From positions 86,395,637 through 86,459,636 of the forward strand of contig NC_133534.1 in assembly GCF_048544455.1 (NCBI RefSeq): a stretch of 64,000 nucleotides of DNA, read 5' to 3'. The translations under genes and the position numbers were made by a program. Of the stretch, positions 44,591 to 57,233 are shown in pieces. Origin of the DNA: Silene latifolia (taxonomy: Eukaryota; Streptophyta; Magnoliopsida; Caryophyllales; Caryophyllaceae). How positions within the stretch are numbered: position 1 is the stretch's first letter; each line of letters opens with the position of its first letter. The notes under the pieces are model-generated. The model had not been told where the DNA came from. It ran no database searches and worked only from the letters and a program-made list of their open reading frames with translations.

Positions 44591-45928
44591 TGTAACACCC
44601 CCATACTCCGAGTGCCTTACCAGGACCACTCAGGTATGAAGACATCACCATCTCGGTTGCCCGAGGTATGATAATCAAATAGACAAAACAGAAACAACAT
44701 TTATTGTAAATAGTTTAATGAATCAATACAATCCTGGAAACCAAACTGAAAGTACAATAAATTATTCCAAACTATCTGTTCTCAACTGAAATGTAAATAA
44801 ATGCTAAACTACAGCGGAAGACTCTATCGTCATGTCGTGGCCATCCCAGCTATCCCAGTACTCATCTCTATACCTGCTCAGTATCTGCTCACCATCCCCG
44901 AATGGATCACCGCAGGTTTTACAAAACAACACCGGGGTCAGCACTAATCACACAATCAATATAGATAACAATAATAAGACAAACAGACAGCTGAACTGTC
45001 ACACACACACACACCACCAACTCCCATCATCTCAATCTCGACCGTCCACTGGACCAGCCCGCCGATGGGGGACCGCAGCCGTTCCCACCTAAGCCCCGCT
45101 CATCGTACGAGCGATAACCCTGTCCATTAATGTGCACATCCCCTTTCGTGGCGGGTTCCACGAAGGGCGAAACTAGGGCGTGAGATCACTCCCGCAAGTG
45201 ACCCCACTCAGCCGAGAACGCATCTCGAGAGCCATAGAAACCAATCACAATCACAATCACAATCACAATCATCATATTAAACAACTAACTACAGCACATC
45301 ACCAATATCCCATTATGGGACTAATACTGAGTAGGAAATCCTACCTGGTAAGCACAACACGCAGACGGTATCTACAAATTTTGTATCAAAACGGCTCCGC
45401 TACGAATTCTCCTCCTCCTACCATACACACATAGATGCTACCATTCAATTACTACTCATAAAAACCCCCAATTCCTAAATTAGGGTTTCCTCAATCTTAA
45501 CAAAACATAATATAAATTATATTAAAAGCTTACCCTCGACGCAAGGAATCCAACGACACGAACTACGATACGAACCGACCGTCTGAACTCCGGGAATTGT
45601 CAAGAACGCGATTAGGAAGAAGACTAGTTGCTTTCTCTCTTAAACAGGTTTTAGGTTTTGTAAAAAGTGATTTAGAATAAAGACGAATATGTTTAAATAC
45701 CTAAATCGCGTAATTAACAAAACCCGAGAAAAACCCCCGCAAAACCGGACACTCGATCGAGTACCCAAGGTACTCGATCGAATACCCCCCTACTCGATCG
45801 AGTGCCCCAGCTACTCGATCGAGTACCCAACAGGTCAGAAACTGTTTTATTCCGCAACTTGCCCTTACTCGACAGAGTAAGGGTTACTCGATAGAGTACC
45901 CCCCAAGACATAAATACGGAGTATTACA
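44591..45928 (-). repeat. 3' LTR of Tek-C (1338 bp)
   Basis: The plus strand starts TGTAACACCCCCATACTCC and ends ACGGAGTATTACA. It carries CTCGATCGAG-type motifs at 45751-45897 and a CACAAT microsatellite near 45245. Confidence 0.9.
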
Positions 45929-45963
45929 GTCTTCCCTCCTTAAAAGGAACTTCGTCCCCGAAG
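45929..45963 (-). other. Polypurine tract and hairpin of Tek-C
   Basis: The minus strand reads AACTTCGGGGACGAAGTT (45946-45963), then CCTTTTAAGGAGGGAAGAC, then the LTR. Same arrangement as Tek-A. Confidence 0.8.
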
Positions 45964-46150
45964 TTCAAACCACTACTAAAACAAAGGTACTCCAAAACAT
46001 TCCCGACTCAACACCCAAAACAAAACTCAACATAAAACACGCTACTTACCCAACTCATCCCGACAACCTACCGACGCAACATACAAAAAGGTGTATAAAA
46101 CTCTTAAAAACTGCTCGCGATCATCTCCTACCCCCCTAAAAGAAACAAGG

Positions 46151-46571
46151 TTACGTCCCCGTAACCATACATATCTGATCAAAAAGGAAGGGGTAACGCT
46201 CTTTCATGATATCCTCTGCCTCCCATGTAGCTTCCTCGGTCTCGTGGTTAGACCAAAGGATCTTAAGCAAAACTGTCTCACCACTCCTGGTCTTTCGAAC
46301 CTTTCGGTCTAGGATCTGCTTAGGCACCTCAAGATATGATAAAGACTCATCTAGCTCTAAGCTCTCTGCCTCCAACACATGTGACGGGTCACTCACATAC
46401 TTCCGCACTGCGATACACATGAAACACATTATGCACTCTCTCCAACGCATTTGGTAAAGCCAAACGATAAGCAACTTCCCCAACTCGCTTTAAGATCTCA
46501 TAAGGCCTTATAAACTTCTGACTTAGCTTGCCTTTCTTCCCAAATCTCATAACTCCGCGCATAGGAGACAC
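46151..46571 (-). pseudogene. Tek-C integrase C terminus and chromodomain relic
   Basis: Two overlapping frames give the GKLSQKFIRPYEILKRVGEVAY segment typical of the chromovirus integrase C terminus. The chromodomain-like VPKQILDRKVRKTRSGET...ILWSNHETEEATWEAED...YPFLF follows. The aromatic residue in EEATWE is kept. A frameshift near 46440 separates the parts, so the domain is not encoded as one chain with pol. Chromodomains target integration to particular chromatin by established knowledge. Confidence 0.75.
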
Positions 46572-46836
46572 TTTCAGAAGAACCTTGTCCCCAACCTGAA
46601 ATTCTATGTCCCGACGATGTAGGTCTGCATAACTCTTTTGTCGATCCGGGTCGCTCTCATCCGTTCCCGATCATCTTAACTGTTCCACCATCTCATGCAC
46701 CATCTCTCGGTCCTAAAACCATTGCCTCAAAGACTATCGTCCCAACAGATTGGACTCCTACACCTCCTCCCATACAAAGCCTCAAACGGTGCCATACCTA
46801 TACTTGTGTGATAGCTGTTGTTGTAAGAAAATTCTA

Positions 46837-49560
46837 TCAAGTCCAACCTCTCGCTCCCGGCCTACCACCAAAATCCATCACACAAGCTCGCAACATATCC
46901 TCAAGGGTCTTGATTGTTCTCTCGTCGCCCATCTGTCGCAGGATGAAATGTTTGTACTCATCTTCAAAGTCGTTCCCAACGATTCCGCAACTCCTTCCAA
47001 AACCTCGATATAAACCTCGCATCTCTCTGTCAGACACTATGTCCTTAGGGACTCCATGTAACTTCAGCACGTTCTTTCGATAGGCCATAGCCAGTTGTGC
47101 CTTAGTCCATGTATCTTTCATTGGAACAAAGTGAGCTGACTTGGTCAGACGATCCACTATCACCCAGATCATATTGTTACCTTGTTGACTCTTCGGCAAA
47201 CCCACAATGAAATCCATGGAAATGGATTCCCACTTCCACTCAGGCACCTCTAAAGACTTAATCTTACCTTGTGGTCTTCTCTGTTCCCCTTTAACTCTTT
47301 GGCATGTCAAACAACGGGACACAAACTCAGCTGTCTCTTTCTTCATCCCAGGCCACCAAAACGTTTTCTTCAAATCCTTGTAAAGCTTGTCTCCACCCGG
47401 ATGAACTGAATATGGTGTGCAATGCGCCTCTGTCATGATCGTCTTTTTCAACTCCTCATCGTTAGGAACACACCACCTACCATCAAACCTCAAACTACCA
47501 TCTGTATGAATGGAAAACCGGGACACTGTCCCTTTCTCTACCCCAGCTCTCCACTCCACTATCTTAGGATCCAAAGCCTGCTTATCCCGAATGTCATCAT
47601 AAAACTCCATATGTACTGTCATATCACCCATGGCATCTCCTTTCTGCATCATATGTATCCCAAAGCTCGCTACCTCATCTCTCAGCCTCATCAAAGATAG
47701 AGCTGTACACAGAGAATGTACACTCTTTCTACTCAAAGCATCAACAACAACATTGGCTTTCCCTTCATGGTAGATGATTTCCATGTCATAGTCGCCAATC
47801 AACTCCATCCACCTCCTCTGTCTCATGTTCAACTCCTTCTGCGTGAAGATGTACTTCAGACTCTTGTGATCCGAAAATACCTTAAAGATTGCTCCATAAA
47901 GGTAATGTCTCCAAAACTTGAGAGCAAACACCACTGCACCCAACTCCAGATCATGAGTAGGGTAGTTCTCCTCATAAGGCTTCAACTGCCTAGAAGCATA
48001 GGCAATCACTTTACCATTCTGCATCAACACACACCCTAGTCCATTCTTCGAGGCATCCGTATAAACCTCGAAATTCTCGCTCCCTTCAGGCAATGCGAGG
48101 ACAGGGGCTGTGGTCAAAGGCTCCTTTAATGTTTGGAACGCCGTCTCACAACTCTCATCCCAACGAAACCTGTTCTCTTTCCTCATCAACGCCGTCATCG
48201 GTCTAGCTATCTTGGAGAAATCTTTCACGAACCGTCTGTAATATCCAGCTAAACCCAAGAAACTTCTCACCTCAGCAACATTCTTTGGTGCTTCCCACTT
48301 TGTCACTGCCTCAATCTTCGCCGGATCCACAGCTACTCCATCTTTAGAGATTACATGTCCCAGAAAAGCAACTTTCTCTAACCAGAACTCACACTTGGAC
48401 AGCTTAGCATACAACTCATGCTCCCTCAAAGTCTGCAACACGATCCTCAGATGCTCCTCATGCTCCTCCTTAGTCTTAGAGTAGACTAAGATGTCATCGA
48501 TAAACACTACTACAAACTGATCCAAGAACTGTCTGAAGATTCTATTCATCAAATCCATAAACACTGCCGGTGCATTAGACAACCCAAATGGCATCACCAC
48601 ATACTCATAATGGCCATACCTCGACGTGAAAGCTGTCTTCGGTATGTCCACATCTCTAATCTTCACCTGATGGTACCCCGACCTCAAATCAATCTTAGAA
48701 AAGACTGTTGCACCACTCAACTGATCAAACAGGTCATCTATCCTTGGCAAAGGATACTTGTTCTTTATCGTCACACGGTTCAGCTCCCGGTAATCTATGC
48801 ACAGCCTCAAACTTCCATCTTTCTTCTTCACGAAAAGAACTGGTGCTCCCCAAGGCGATACACTTGGTCTAATGTATCCCTTCTCTATTAAATCATCCAA
48901 CTGCTTCCTAAGCTCCTTCATCTCCTTAGGACCCATACGGTACGGTGCCTTAGAGATTGGCCCCGTCCCTGGCTTCAACTCAACGGTGAAATCTATCTCC
49001 CTCTTCGGTGGTAACCCCGGAATCTCATCAGGAAAAACGTCAGCAAACTCTCCCACCACTGGTATCTCATCAACTGTCGGACTCTTTATCCGGTCATCTC
49101 TCACATGGCACAAAATCAGAGGACATCCCTTCCTCAGATACGACTTCAAGGTAACAGCTGCAATCAACTTAACTTTGGGTTTGACTAGAAACCCACGGTA
49201 AGACACACTAACACCCTTAGGACCTCTTAGGGACACTTTCTTTTGATGACAGTCTATCTTAGCTTTATACTTTCCTAACCAATCCATCCCAACTATCATC
49301 TCAAAACCATTAAAAGGAAACTCTAGCAAGTCTACAGGGAAATCGACTTGCCCAACTATCAAAGATACGTCTCTAAACAACCTCCCACACGATACAGACT
49401 CACCCGAAGGTATGAAAACTTGCTCCCTAATAGACTCATAAACTCTCAAACCCAACTGTTTTACATGACTCGAAGACACAAACGATCGAGAAGCCCCGAA
49501 TCAAACAAAACAAACGTAGGAATACCATTAACAAGGAATGTACCGGTGATAACGTGCGCA
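46837..49560 (-). pseudogene. pol: Tek-C pol: protease remnant, RT, RNase H, integrase (frameshifted at both ends)
   Basis: An 880-codon frame (49479-46837) is open. RT has [17 protein letters not shown] and the catalytic FIDD at about residues 326-329. RNase H has TDAS (474), SDHKS (536-540) and DALSR (580-584). Integrase has the HHCC zinc finger (His 686 and 693, Cys 723 and 726) and two catalytic Asp (about 756 and 817). After the second Asp the reading degenerates and the third catalytic residue is not in frame. Upstream, the protease DSG-type active site lies at about 49493-49515 but is split by a one-base deletion in a GCCCC run (plus strand). RT-RNase H may be functional in isolation; the polyprotein is not. 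Confidence 0.85.
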
Positions 49561-49599
49561 TCTTCCTCACCGCCTTCTTGTCCATCATGAATAACACCC

Positions 49600-50733
49600 A
49601 TCGGTCTTCCGCCCACCTCCCCGGACAAGATCTTGGTGATGCGGTCGGCTTAGCACCCGACCCTTGATTATTGTTGTTGTTGTTCATCGGTGTCTTCTGA
49701 TAAGAATTACCACCGTTGCGGTTGCCTCCACTCTGGTAGCTCGACCTCCCGGTTTGGCCATGATCCCGCGGTCGTTGCTCGCGAAGCTCGCGCAGTCTCC
49801 GGAAAGATCCGGTGCACTTGTGCACTCATGTCTCTTGTGGCCTACGCCACCACAACAAAAGCAGTCACTCCCCGGCCTATTGCTCACACTCCCACGGCCT
49901 CTCCCAAAGGAAGTTCCCGCACTAAACCCGGACCTTTAAGAAAACCCCTTAGATTGATTGTGGTTGCCTTTCTTGAAATTAGATTGGCCACCACCCTCGC
50001 TCTCGGACTTCCTCTTCTCTCCACCCGACCTCTCCGAGCCATCTCTTCTAGTCTCTCGGCTCTCCCGGACCCTCTAATACGCTTCCTTTACATCGTAAGG
50101 ACTCCCACGGGTAACTTATCCATAATTTTCGTGGTTAGCCCTCTCTCAAACCTCAAAGCCAAATTCTCCTCACTCAAACCCATATCCTCAAAGATATCTA
50201 GATTTCTCATTGAACTCGCTGTAGTACTCAGCCACAGACATCTCAAAGAGTCATCTTAAACTTGTCGAACTCCTCTCTCAACTTACTCCTCACATGTTCG
50301 CACGAACTCCTTCCTCACAACCCCTACGAAACTCCTCCCAAGGTATAGCGGGTAACCCCTGGTTGGTATATATCTCCTTGGCACTCACTTTCACTGAATC
50401 CCACCACTTGCCGCCTGCCTCCCTCGGGTAGAATGCGGCTGATCCACTCTCATCTCATCGGAAGTGAACTAAATCTAGTATGTTCTCCATCTCCCTCAGC
50501 CAACTATCAAGAAGGTTAGGCTCCTCAACCCCCTTATACTCCTTCGGGTTAAACCTCGCAATATAGAGGCTGACTTTAGCATGGTCAACCTCCTTCTCCT
50601 TACTCTTATCCTTGTCCTCATTCACTCTCTTCAGGGTCTCAGTGAGAGCGTCCTGGTGCTCTAACATCTTAACGATGTCGTCCGTAGTCATAAGCTCAGC
50701 TCTCGCATACAAAGCATTTCTCTTGGGCGGCAT
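49600..50733 (-). pseudogene. gag: Tek-C gag, multiply frameshifted
   Basis: It starts MPPKRNALYARAELM at 50733. A recognisable N-terminal gag region follows (IARFNPKEYKGVEEPNLLDSWLREMENIL), and the reading then breaks. A CCHC zinc knuckle C-X2-C-X4-H-X4-C is readable at 49819-49863 (CFCCGGVGHKRHEC). Many 1-2 base losses separate these parts, in contrast to the open RT frame. Confidence 0.75.
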
Positions 50734-50811
50734 CTTGAAGCTATATAAGAAAGGGTAAACATAAACACGCGTACTAAACCTCAAAACACGAAAACGCGTT
50801 TCCCAGAACCT

Positions 50812-51080
50812 ACTCGATCGAGTATCCAAACCCACTCGATCGAGTAACGGGCTACTCGATCGAGTGCCACCATGTACTCGATCGAGTACCCAAACTCCAG
50901 AACTAAACAGACCTTCTGATCTCTAAGCCACTCGATCGAGTATCTAGGCTACTCGATCGAGTGACCCCCTACTCGATCGAGTACCCCTAGTTACTCGATC
51001 GAGTGCCCCAAAACGCGATTCTGGACTCAAAATCGTCAAAAACCTATCCGATCGAGTTAGCCTTACTCGATCAAGTACCA
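50812..51080 (-). repeat. CTCGATCGAG palindrome array (Tek-C leader)
   Basis: About ten copies of TACTCGATCGAGTA / CACTCGATCGAGTA in 270 bp, just upstream of gag. Spacing is irregular, about 17-60 bp. Confidence 0.85.
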
Positions 51081-51499
51081 CCAAAACGTAAAAGCTACCC
51101 GCATATTACGTCATATACTAACATGCTAACCTTTTAAATCACATTATATCATACAATCATGCTATTAATTGCCACGTTGTAAAACATTCCATCATGCTAT
51201 CATTTCATCAACAATATCTATATATATATAACATCACTTTTCTTTTATCTCATCAACTTCCAATTCGAACATCCAACCATCAACACATTCCATCACATTG
51301 TTACGCAAGTTACTAAGCACATACATGACTCAACACACACATTTCCCCCATGTGACCGGTTCAAAGTTGTAGGGCGACCCCCGCGACTTTAGGACGTCTC
51401 CCAAGCCTTTGCACTAGCTCCTACAACTTTTACCTCGTGTTCATTTTAATTGACTCCCTATGTTCATTAAGTTCATTGGTTACAGGTTTCAGGAACCTG
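51081..51499 (-). other. Tek-C leader, PBS-proximal part
   Basis: Non-coding. It shares CGGTTCAAAGTTGTAGGGCG and flanking text with the Tek-B leader. Confidence 0.65.
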
Positions 51500-51511
51500 G
51501 CTCTGATACCA
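51500..51511 (-). other. Primer-binding site of Tek-C (tRNA-iMet type)
   Basis: The minus strand reads TGGTATCAGAGC, two bases after the LTR. Confidence 0.88.
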
Positions 51512-51513
51512 TT

Positions 51514-52830
51514 TGTAACACCCCCATACTCCGAGTGCCTTACCAGGACCACTCAGGTATGAAGACATCACCATCTCGGTCGCCCGAGGTATGATAATCA
51601 AATAGACAAAACAGAAACAACATTTATTGTAAATAGTTTAATGAATCAATACAATCCTGGAAACCAAACTGAAAGTACAATACATTATTCCAAACTATTT
51701 GTTCTCAACTGAAATGTAAATAAATGCTAAACTACAGCGGAAGACTCTATCGTCATGTCGTGGCCATCCCAGCTATCCCAGTACTCATCTATATACCCAA
51801 GATCTCGCTCACCATCCCCGAATGGATCACCGCAGGTTTTACAAAACAACACCGGGTCGGTACTAATCACACAATCAATATAAATAACAATAATAAGACA
51901 AACAGACCGAATGTCACACACACACACACACCACCAACTCCCATCATCTCAATCGACCGTCCACTAGACCATTACGCCAGTGGGGGACCGCAGCCGTTCC
52001 CACCTAAGCCCCGCTCATCGTACGAGCGATAACCCTGTCCATTAATGTGCACATCCCCTTTCGTGGCGGGTTCCACGAAGGGCGAAACTAGGGCGTGAGA
52101 TCACTCCCGCAAGTGACCCCACTCAGCCGAGAACGCATCTCGAGAGCCATAGAAACCAATCACAATCACAATCACAATCATCATATTAAACAACTAACTA
52201 CAGCACATCACCAATATCCCATTATGGGACTAATACGAGTAGGAAATCCTACCGGTAAGCACAACACGCAGACGGTATCTACAAATTTGTATCAAAACGG
52301 CTCCGCTACGAATTCTCCTCCTACCATACACACATAGATGCTACCATTCAATTACTACTCATAAAAACCCCCAATTCCTAAATTAGGGTTTCCTCAATCT
52401 TAACAAAACATAATATAAATTATATTAAAAGCTTACCCTCGACGCAAGGAATCCAACGACACGAACTACGATACGAACCGACCGTCTGAACTCCGGGAAT
52501 TGTCAAGAACGCGATTAGGAAGAAGACTAGTTGCTTTCTCTCTTAAACAGGTTTTAGGTTTTGTAAAAAGTGATTTAGAATAAAGACGAATATGTTTAAA
52601 TACCTAAATCGCGTAATTAACAAAACCCGAGAAAAACCCCCGCAAAACCGGACACTCGATCGAGTACCCAAGGTACTCGATCGAGTACCCCCTACTCGAT
52701 CGAGTGCCCCAGCTACTCGATCGAGTACCCAACAGGTCAGAAACTGTTTTATTCCGCAACTTGCCCTTACTCGACAGAGTAAGGGCTACTCGATAGAGTA
52801 CCCCCCAAGACATAAATACGGAGTATTACA
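51514..52830 (-). repeat. 5' LTR of Tek-C (1317 bp)
   Basis: Collinear with 44591-45928 except for a set of 1-3 base losses and a few substitutions. Motif copies at 52653-52799. Confidence 0.9.
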
Positions 52831-52835
52831 AAGTC

Positions 52836-53290
52836 GACTTGTAGGTGTTGTACAATCTAATCGATTCGGCTCCGGGACACAAACTTTCCTAGGATTGTAA
52901 GATATAAACAAACTCGATCTATCACAACAATAATTGCTTGCTTATAACTTGAGAATATGTTTGTATGATCAATTCCCATGAATCCCCTATGACCCCATGA
53001 CACCCTAGTGCCTTTTTATCAATTGTTTACATCCCTTTTAGTTCATCTTGCTTGTTTACTTTCATTGCTATTTAGTTTAGTGATCTTCTACTTCAAACCC
53101 CAATTGTGACACCCTTAGACACCGCTAGTTGCAATAGAAATCTCATCTCAATTCTGGTGCCTTGGGATTCGACCTTTACTTGCCTCTTTACTAATTGTAG
53201 AGTTGTTGGTGAAGTTATAAATTGTGTTTTGGTCTAGGTGCTCCTAACGACAAGTACTGAAAACTAAACCCCACGAGGGATTCACGACCA
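52836..53290 (+). repeat. 5' LTR of Ath-2, second part
   Basis: It continues the LTR after Tek-C and ends TTCACGACCA beside the PBS. Confidence 0.9.
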
Positions 53291-53294
53291 AAAA

Positions 53295-53312
53295 TGGCGC
53301 CATTGCCGGGGA
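53295..53312 (+). other. Primer-binding site of Ath-2
   Basis: TGGCGCCATTGCCGGGGA, one base different (A for G) from the Ath-1 PBS. Confidence 0.8.
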
Positions 53313-53430
53313 CAGTGTTAACTTGATTTAGATTTTCTTGTATTGTTATTAGTTGTGTCTTTATTTGCCTTGGGTAAGTAAAACTCCTCAAGGTTTGTTC
53401 TAACTATTTTCAAGTTGTTTGATATTTTGC

Positions 53431-56231
53431 ATGTCTAGAAGATCACAAGGTGACTTGTTACCCTTTGATCACGAAATTGAAAGGACTTTGACAACCAATA
53501 GAAGACTTGCTAGGAGAACTTTGAGAGTTATCGGTGAGGTTGTAGATATTCAACCAAATACTATTGAGTTCATCAACCCTTTTGCAAGAGAAGGTGAGGA
53601 GAATCCAACACAAAATCCAACACAAAATCAACCCACAATGCCTAAGTTTTCATCACATTCCGTACCCACCGAGGAGAACCTACCCAATGGTACTCCCACA
53701 CCACAACATCTAACCGGAAATTTTATTGCCAAATCCGCATTTATCCAATTAGTCGAAAGAAGCCAATTTGGGGGGATGCCTAGTGAAGACCCTCACTCTC
53801 ATATGGAGACTTTTTGTGACTATTGTGATGCGATTTCCCAAACCGGTGTAACTCAAGACCAAATTCGATGAGTCTTATTTCCTTTTTCTCTAATTAGCAC
53901 CGTAAAACAATGGTTGAAAGGCCTTGATAAGGCTACTCTCAGAATTGATTCTTGGAAGAAGTTGGCTCTAGCTTTCTACAAAAAGTTCTATCCACCGGAA
54001 AAGACTAACATGCTAAGAGCTCAAATTACGGGCTTTAAGCAAAGAGATGAAGAATCCGTGTATGAAGCTTGGGAGCGATTCAAGGGAATTTGTCGCTCAT
54101 GTCCTCATCATGGACTTAGCGAGTGGTTCTTGGTACAACAATTTTGGAACGGTCTTTATGAAGATTCAAGGAACATTCTCAACATGGGATCAAATGGAAT
54201 GTTCACCGAAGTTGATGACAATCAAACTTGGAACAAAATTGAGGAAATGGCGGTCCATAACTCACAATATAGTATACCTCGCAAGGCTACTAGAGGAGGA
54301 AAGCATGAAGTTGACTCCATTACTCAATTGGGTGCTCAACTTAGTGCTCACATTGAAACCATCAATTTGAAGTTTGAAAAAGCTATGGCTAGACTTGAAG
54401 AAGCCTCAAAATCACCAAAGCATCATGTTAATGCCATGACGGCATCTTCATTAATCCCAAGTGGGATATGTGAGAATTGTCGAACTTTGGGACATGACCA
54501 AAGTGAATGTAGGGGAACAAATGAACAAGTGAATGCTTTCCAAGCATACAAGAGTGGTACCCCTTATTCAAACTATTACAATGAAAACACCAAATTCTAT
54601 CCAAATCTGTCATACAAAAGCCAAAATGTTGAAAACCCTCAACCAACATACACCCCACCTCCCATGAGAAACCAAAATCAAAGACCCTTTTACAACCAAA
54701 ACCAAGGTTACCAAAATCAAATCCCATACAATCAACAAAATGACCAAGGTTTTGATGTTCAAAAAGCGGTGCTCCAAATGCAAAAGAATCAACAAGAGTT
54801 TTTCACTCAAATGCAAAAAGATAGTCAAGCAAAGGAAATCACCATTAACAACATCCTAGCTCACACCAAAATGTTGGAAACCCAATTGACTCAACTAGCA
54901 TCTTCAAGCTCACAAAGACAAAAGGGGCAATTACCACCTCAAAGTAATTCCCCAAGACATGAAATGATTAGTGCCATTCACTTGAGGAGTGGTACAAGGT
55001 ATGAAGCACCGAAGAAGCAAGTTGAGGATGAAGTTGTGGAAGCTAGTGACAAAGAAGAAATTGTGCAAAACTCCAAGGATGGAGAACCATCAAAAGAAGA
55101 AATTTCAAAGAAAAAAGAAGACAAGGTCAAGGGGAAGGAGCCCATTGTGATTAGACTTCCTTTTCCAAGTCGTCAAGCCAAGCCCAAATTTGATGACCAA
55201 CTTGGAAAATTTATGGAAATTGTGAAGAATTTGGAAGTCTCGATTCCTTTCACGGAATTAATCAATCACGTGTCGGCCTATGCAAAATACATGAAAGACA
55301 TCCTCACAAAGAAGAAGTCGATCCGGAAGCTTGAGACTATCGCCTTCACTAAGGTGAGTAGCTCAATACTTCAAGGGAGTTCACCTCCAAAACTCAAAGA
55401 TCCGGGAAGCTTCTCAATACCGTGTACCATTGGCGACACCACGATCAACAAAGCCTTATGTGATCTAGGGGCTAGTGTGAGTGTTATGCCGTACTCGGTG
55501 AGTAAAAGGTTGGGGATGGGAGAGCTTAAATGCACCAATATCACACTCCAAATGGCCGATAGATCGACGAAGACACCATTAGGGATATGGGAAGATGTTC
55601 CCGTAAGAGTTGGGTAATTTTTCATCCCGGTGGACTTTGTCATTGTTGACATGGAAGAAGACTCCAACATTCCAATCATTCTAGGAAGACCTTTCTTACA
55701 CACCGCGGGTGCAGTGATTGATGTGAAGCATGGAGAGCTCACTCTAGAAGTGGGAGATGAGAGCATAACTTTCCATCTTGACAAGACCATGAGAGCTCCC
55801 CGTTTGCATGAACCATGTTTTATGGTTGATCATTATAGCCGGAGGGATGATAGGAAGAAGTCGGAATTCCAATGGAAGAAGAAAATTGAAGATGCTCCAT
55901 TGAAAGAGCAAGTGAATTGTAACAAAGAGAGCTTGAAAAGCTCACCAAGTCAAGCAATGAAGAGGATGGCCTCATTAGCCAAGACAAGAAAGTGGGAGAG
56001 TTGTCTCTATCAACTCAAGAGATCTTTAGTGATCAAGTAGATGAAGTTTATGATCTTTGGGACGATGAGTTTGAAGGGATTTTCAATCCCTATATTGGTA
56101 ATGCTATCGATCGAGACCGACAACAAGGGCAAAGGCCTATTGAAGATCTTTATCATGATAATGAACAAGCTTTTGACTACTTCTTCAAGGTGTTGAGCAA
56201 CATCAACAACACCTTGGACATGCCCCCATGA
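53431..56231 (+). pseudogene. gag-pro: gag-protease of Ath-2 (two nonsense changes, one frameshift)
   Basis: It is collinear with the intact Ath-1 frame. A TGA at 53869-53871 replaces the Trp codon, and a TAA at 55615-55617 replaces the Lys codon just after the protease flap region. One base is missing near 55945, restored in reading from 55992. The capsid motifs, the zinc knuckle (C-X2-C-X4-H-X4-C near 54470-54512), the DLGAS protease site (near 55465) and IILGRPFL are readable. The end NTLDMPP followed by TGA is probably the native C terminus. Confidence 0.85.
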
Positions 56232-57233
56232 CATCTCACTAAGGATGAGAGTTTGGTGGAGTTCTCCCTAAACCACCATTTGTAAATATTTCTAACTCCC
56301 TAACTCGCATCTTAATTCTTACATTGCATTTTTGTCATTTTTTGATTTTTATGACTTGATCAAGATAATTATCATTTTTGAGAGAAGTGAGGGAGGGACT
56401 AATGATTCAATTGATGTGTAGTGCTTTAACTTAGTGTGGGGATAGCAATTTCCTAGGCTATTCATGCCTTAGTAGTGCCCCTACAATGAAGAACACGGGA
56501 TTTGAAGAATGAAAAATGACAAGGGATATGCAAGTGCACGGATGGAGCTGAATCCGGGTAAAACAGGGAGAATCCGAGCGTCTTCAATAGGAATCCGCTC
56601 GTCTTCAGGAAAGACGCCCGTCTTTGCCAGAATCCGCCCGTCCATTTTAAACTTAGAATTTGAAATTTTGGGACTGTCGAAGAATCCGAGCGTCCTGGTA
56701 TAGAAGACGCTCGTCTTCAGAAATCCGCCCGTCTTGGAAGGAAAGACGCCCGTCTTTCTGCCAGTGTAAAACAAGAAAGCTCACTGTCAGAGAATCCGCA
56801 CGTATTCAGCAGAAGACGCCCGTCTTTAGGCGAGAATCCTGAACCAAAAAAGGCAGAATCCGAGCGTTCCGAAGGAAAGACGCCCGTCTTCCCCTGCAGT
56901 TTTTGAAATTTTCGAGTATTTTAAATACCCCCTCCCACATTCATTTATTCATTCCTTCATTCAAAACACTACCCATAAACCCCAAAACTCAAAACCCTCA
57001 TCCTCTCCATCACCAAAAAAAGATTTCCTCAACCAAATTCAACAAAATCAAATCCAAACTTCCTTTTAACAACAATTAATCACTCATCGTGCAACAAAAA
57101 TCAAACCAAGCACCAAAATCGTCAACCTTTGAGTCGATTTTTGAAATTATAAAGGCAAAGCCTTTCATCTTAAAATCGATTTGGGTATACTTGGAAATTG
57201 AAGATTTTCACTCTTTTCTTGGTATTTTCATCA
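56232..57233 (+). repeat. Ath-2 spacer with ATCCGAGCGTCTT / GACGCCCGTCTT array
   Basis: Non-coding spacer. Units lie at about 56570-56900: AATCCG(A/C)GCGTC-type and AAGACGCCCGTCTT-type in alternation, about twelve in total. The downstream part (56930-57230) is AT-rich and leads to ORF2. Confidence 0.7.

Larger units (their letters stand above)
44591..52830 (-). mobile_element. Tek-C: Tekay/Del-type chromovirus with chromodomain, inserted in the Ath-2 LTR
   Basis: TSD aagtc at 44586-44590 and 52831-52835. The LTRs are 44591-45928 and 51514-52830. On the minus strand the order is 5' LTR, PBS, leader with palindrome array, gag, protease, RT, RNase H, integrase, chromodomain, PPT, 3' LTR. Order and chromodomain identify a chromovirus. 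It is the youngest layer of the right-hand nest. Confidence 0.92.

Noticed and set aside
45180..45434. ORF with a His-Asn repeat in the Tek-C LTR
   Set aside because: The repeat is a CACAAT microsatellite in the LTR; copy number differs in the other LTR (52095-52337).
16469..51511. tRNA-like matches (TGGTATCAGAGC, TGGCGCCGTTGCC, TGGCGACTCC)
   Set aside because: They are primer-binding sites beside LTRs; no tRNA cloverleaf surrounds them.
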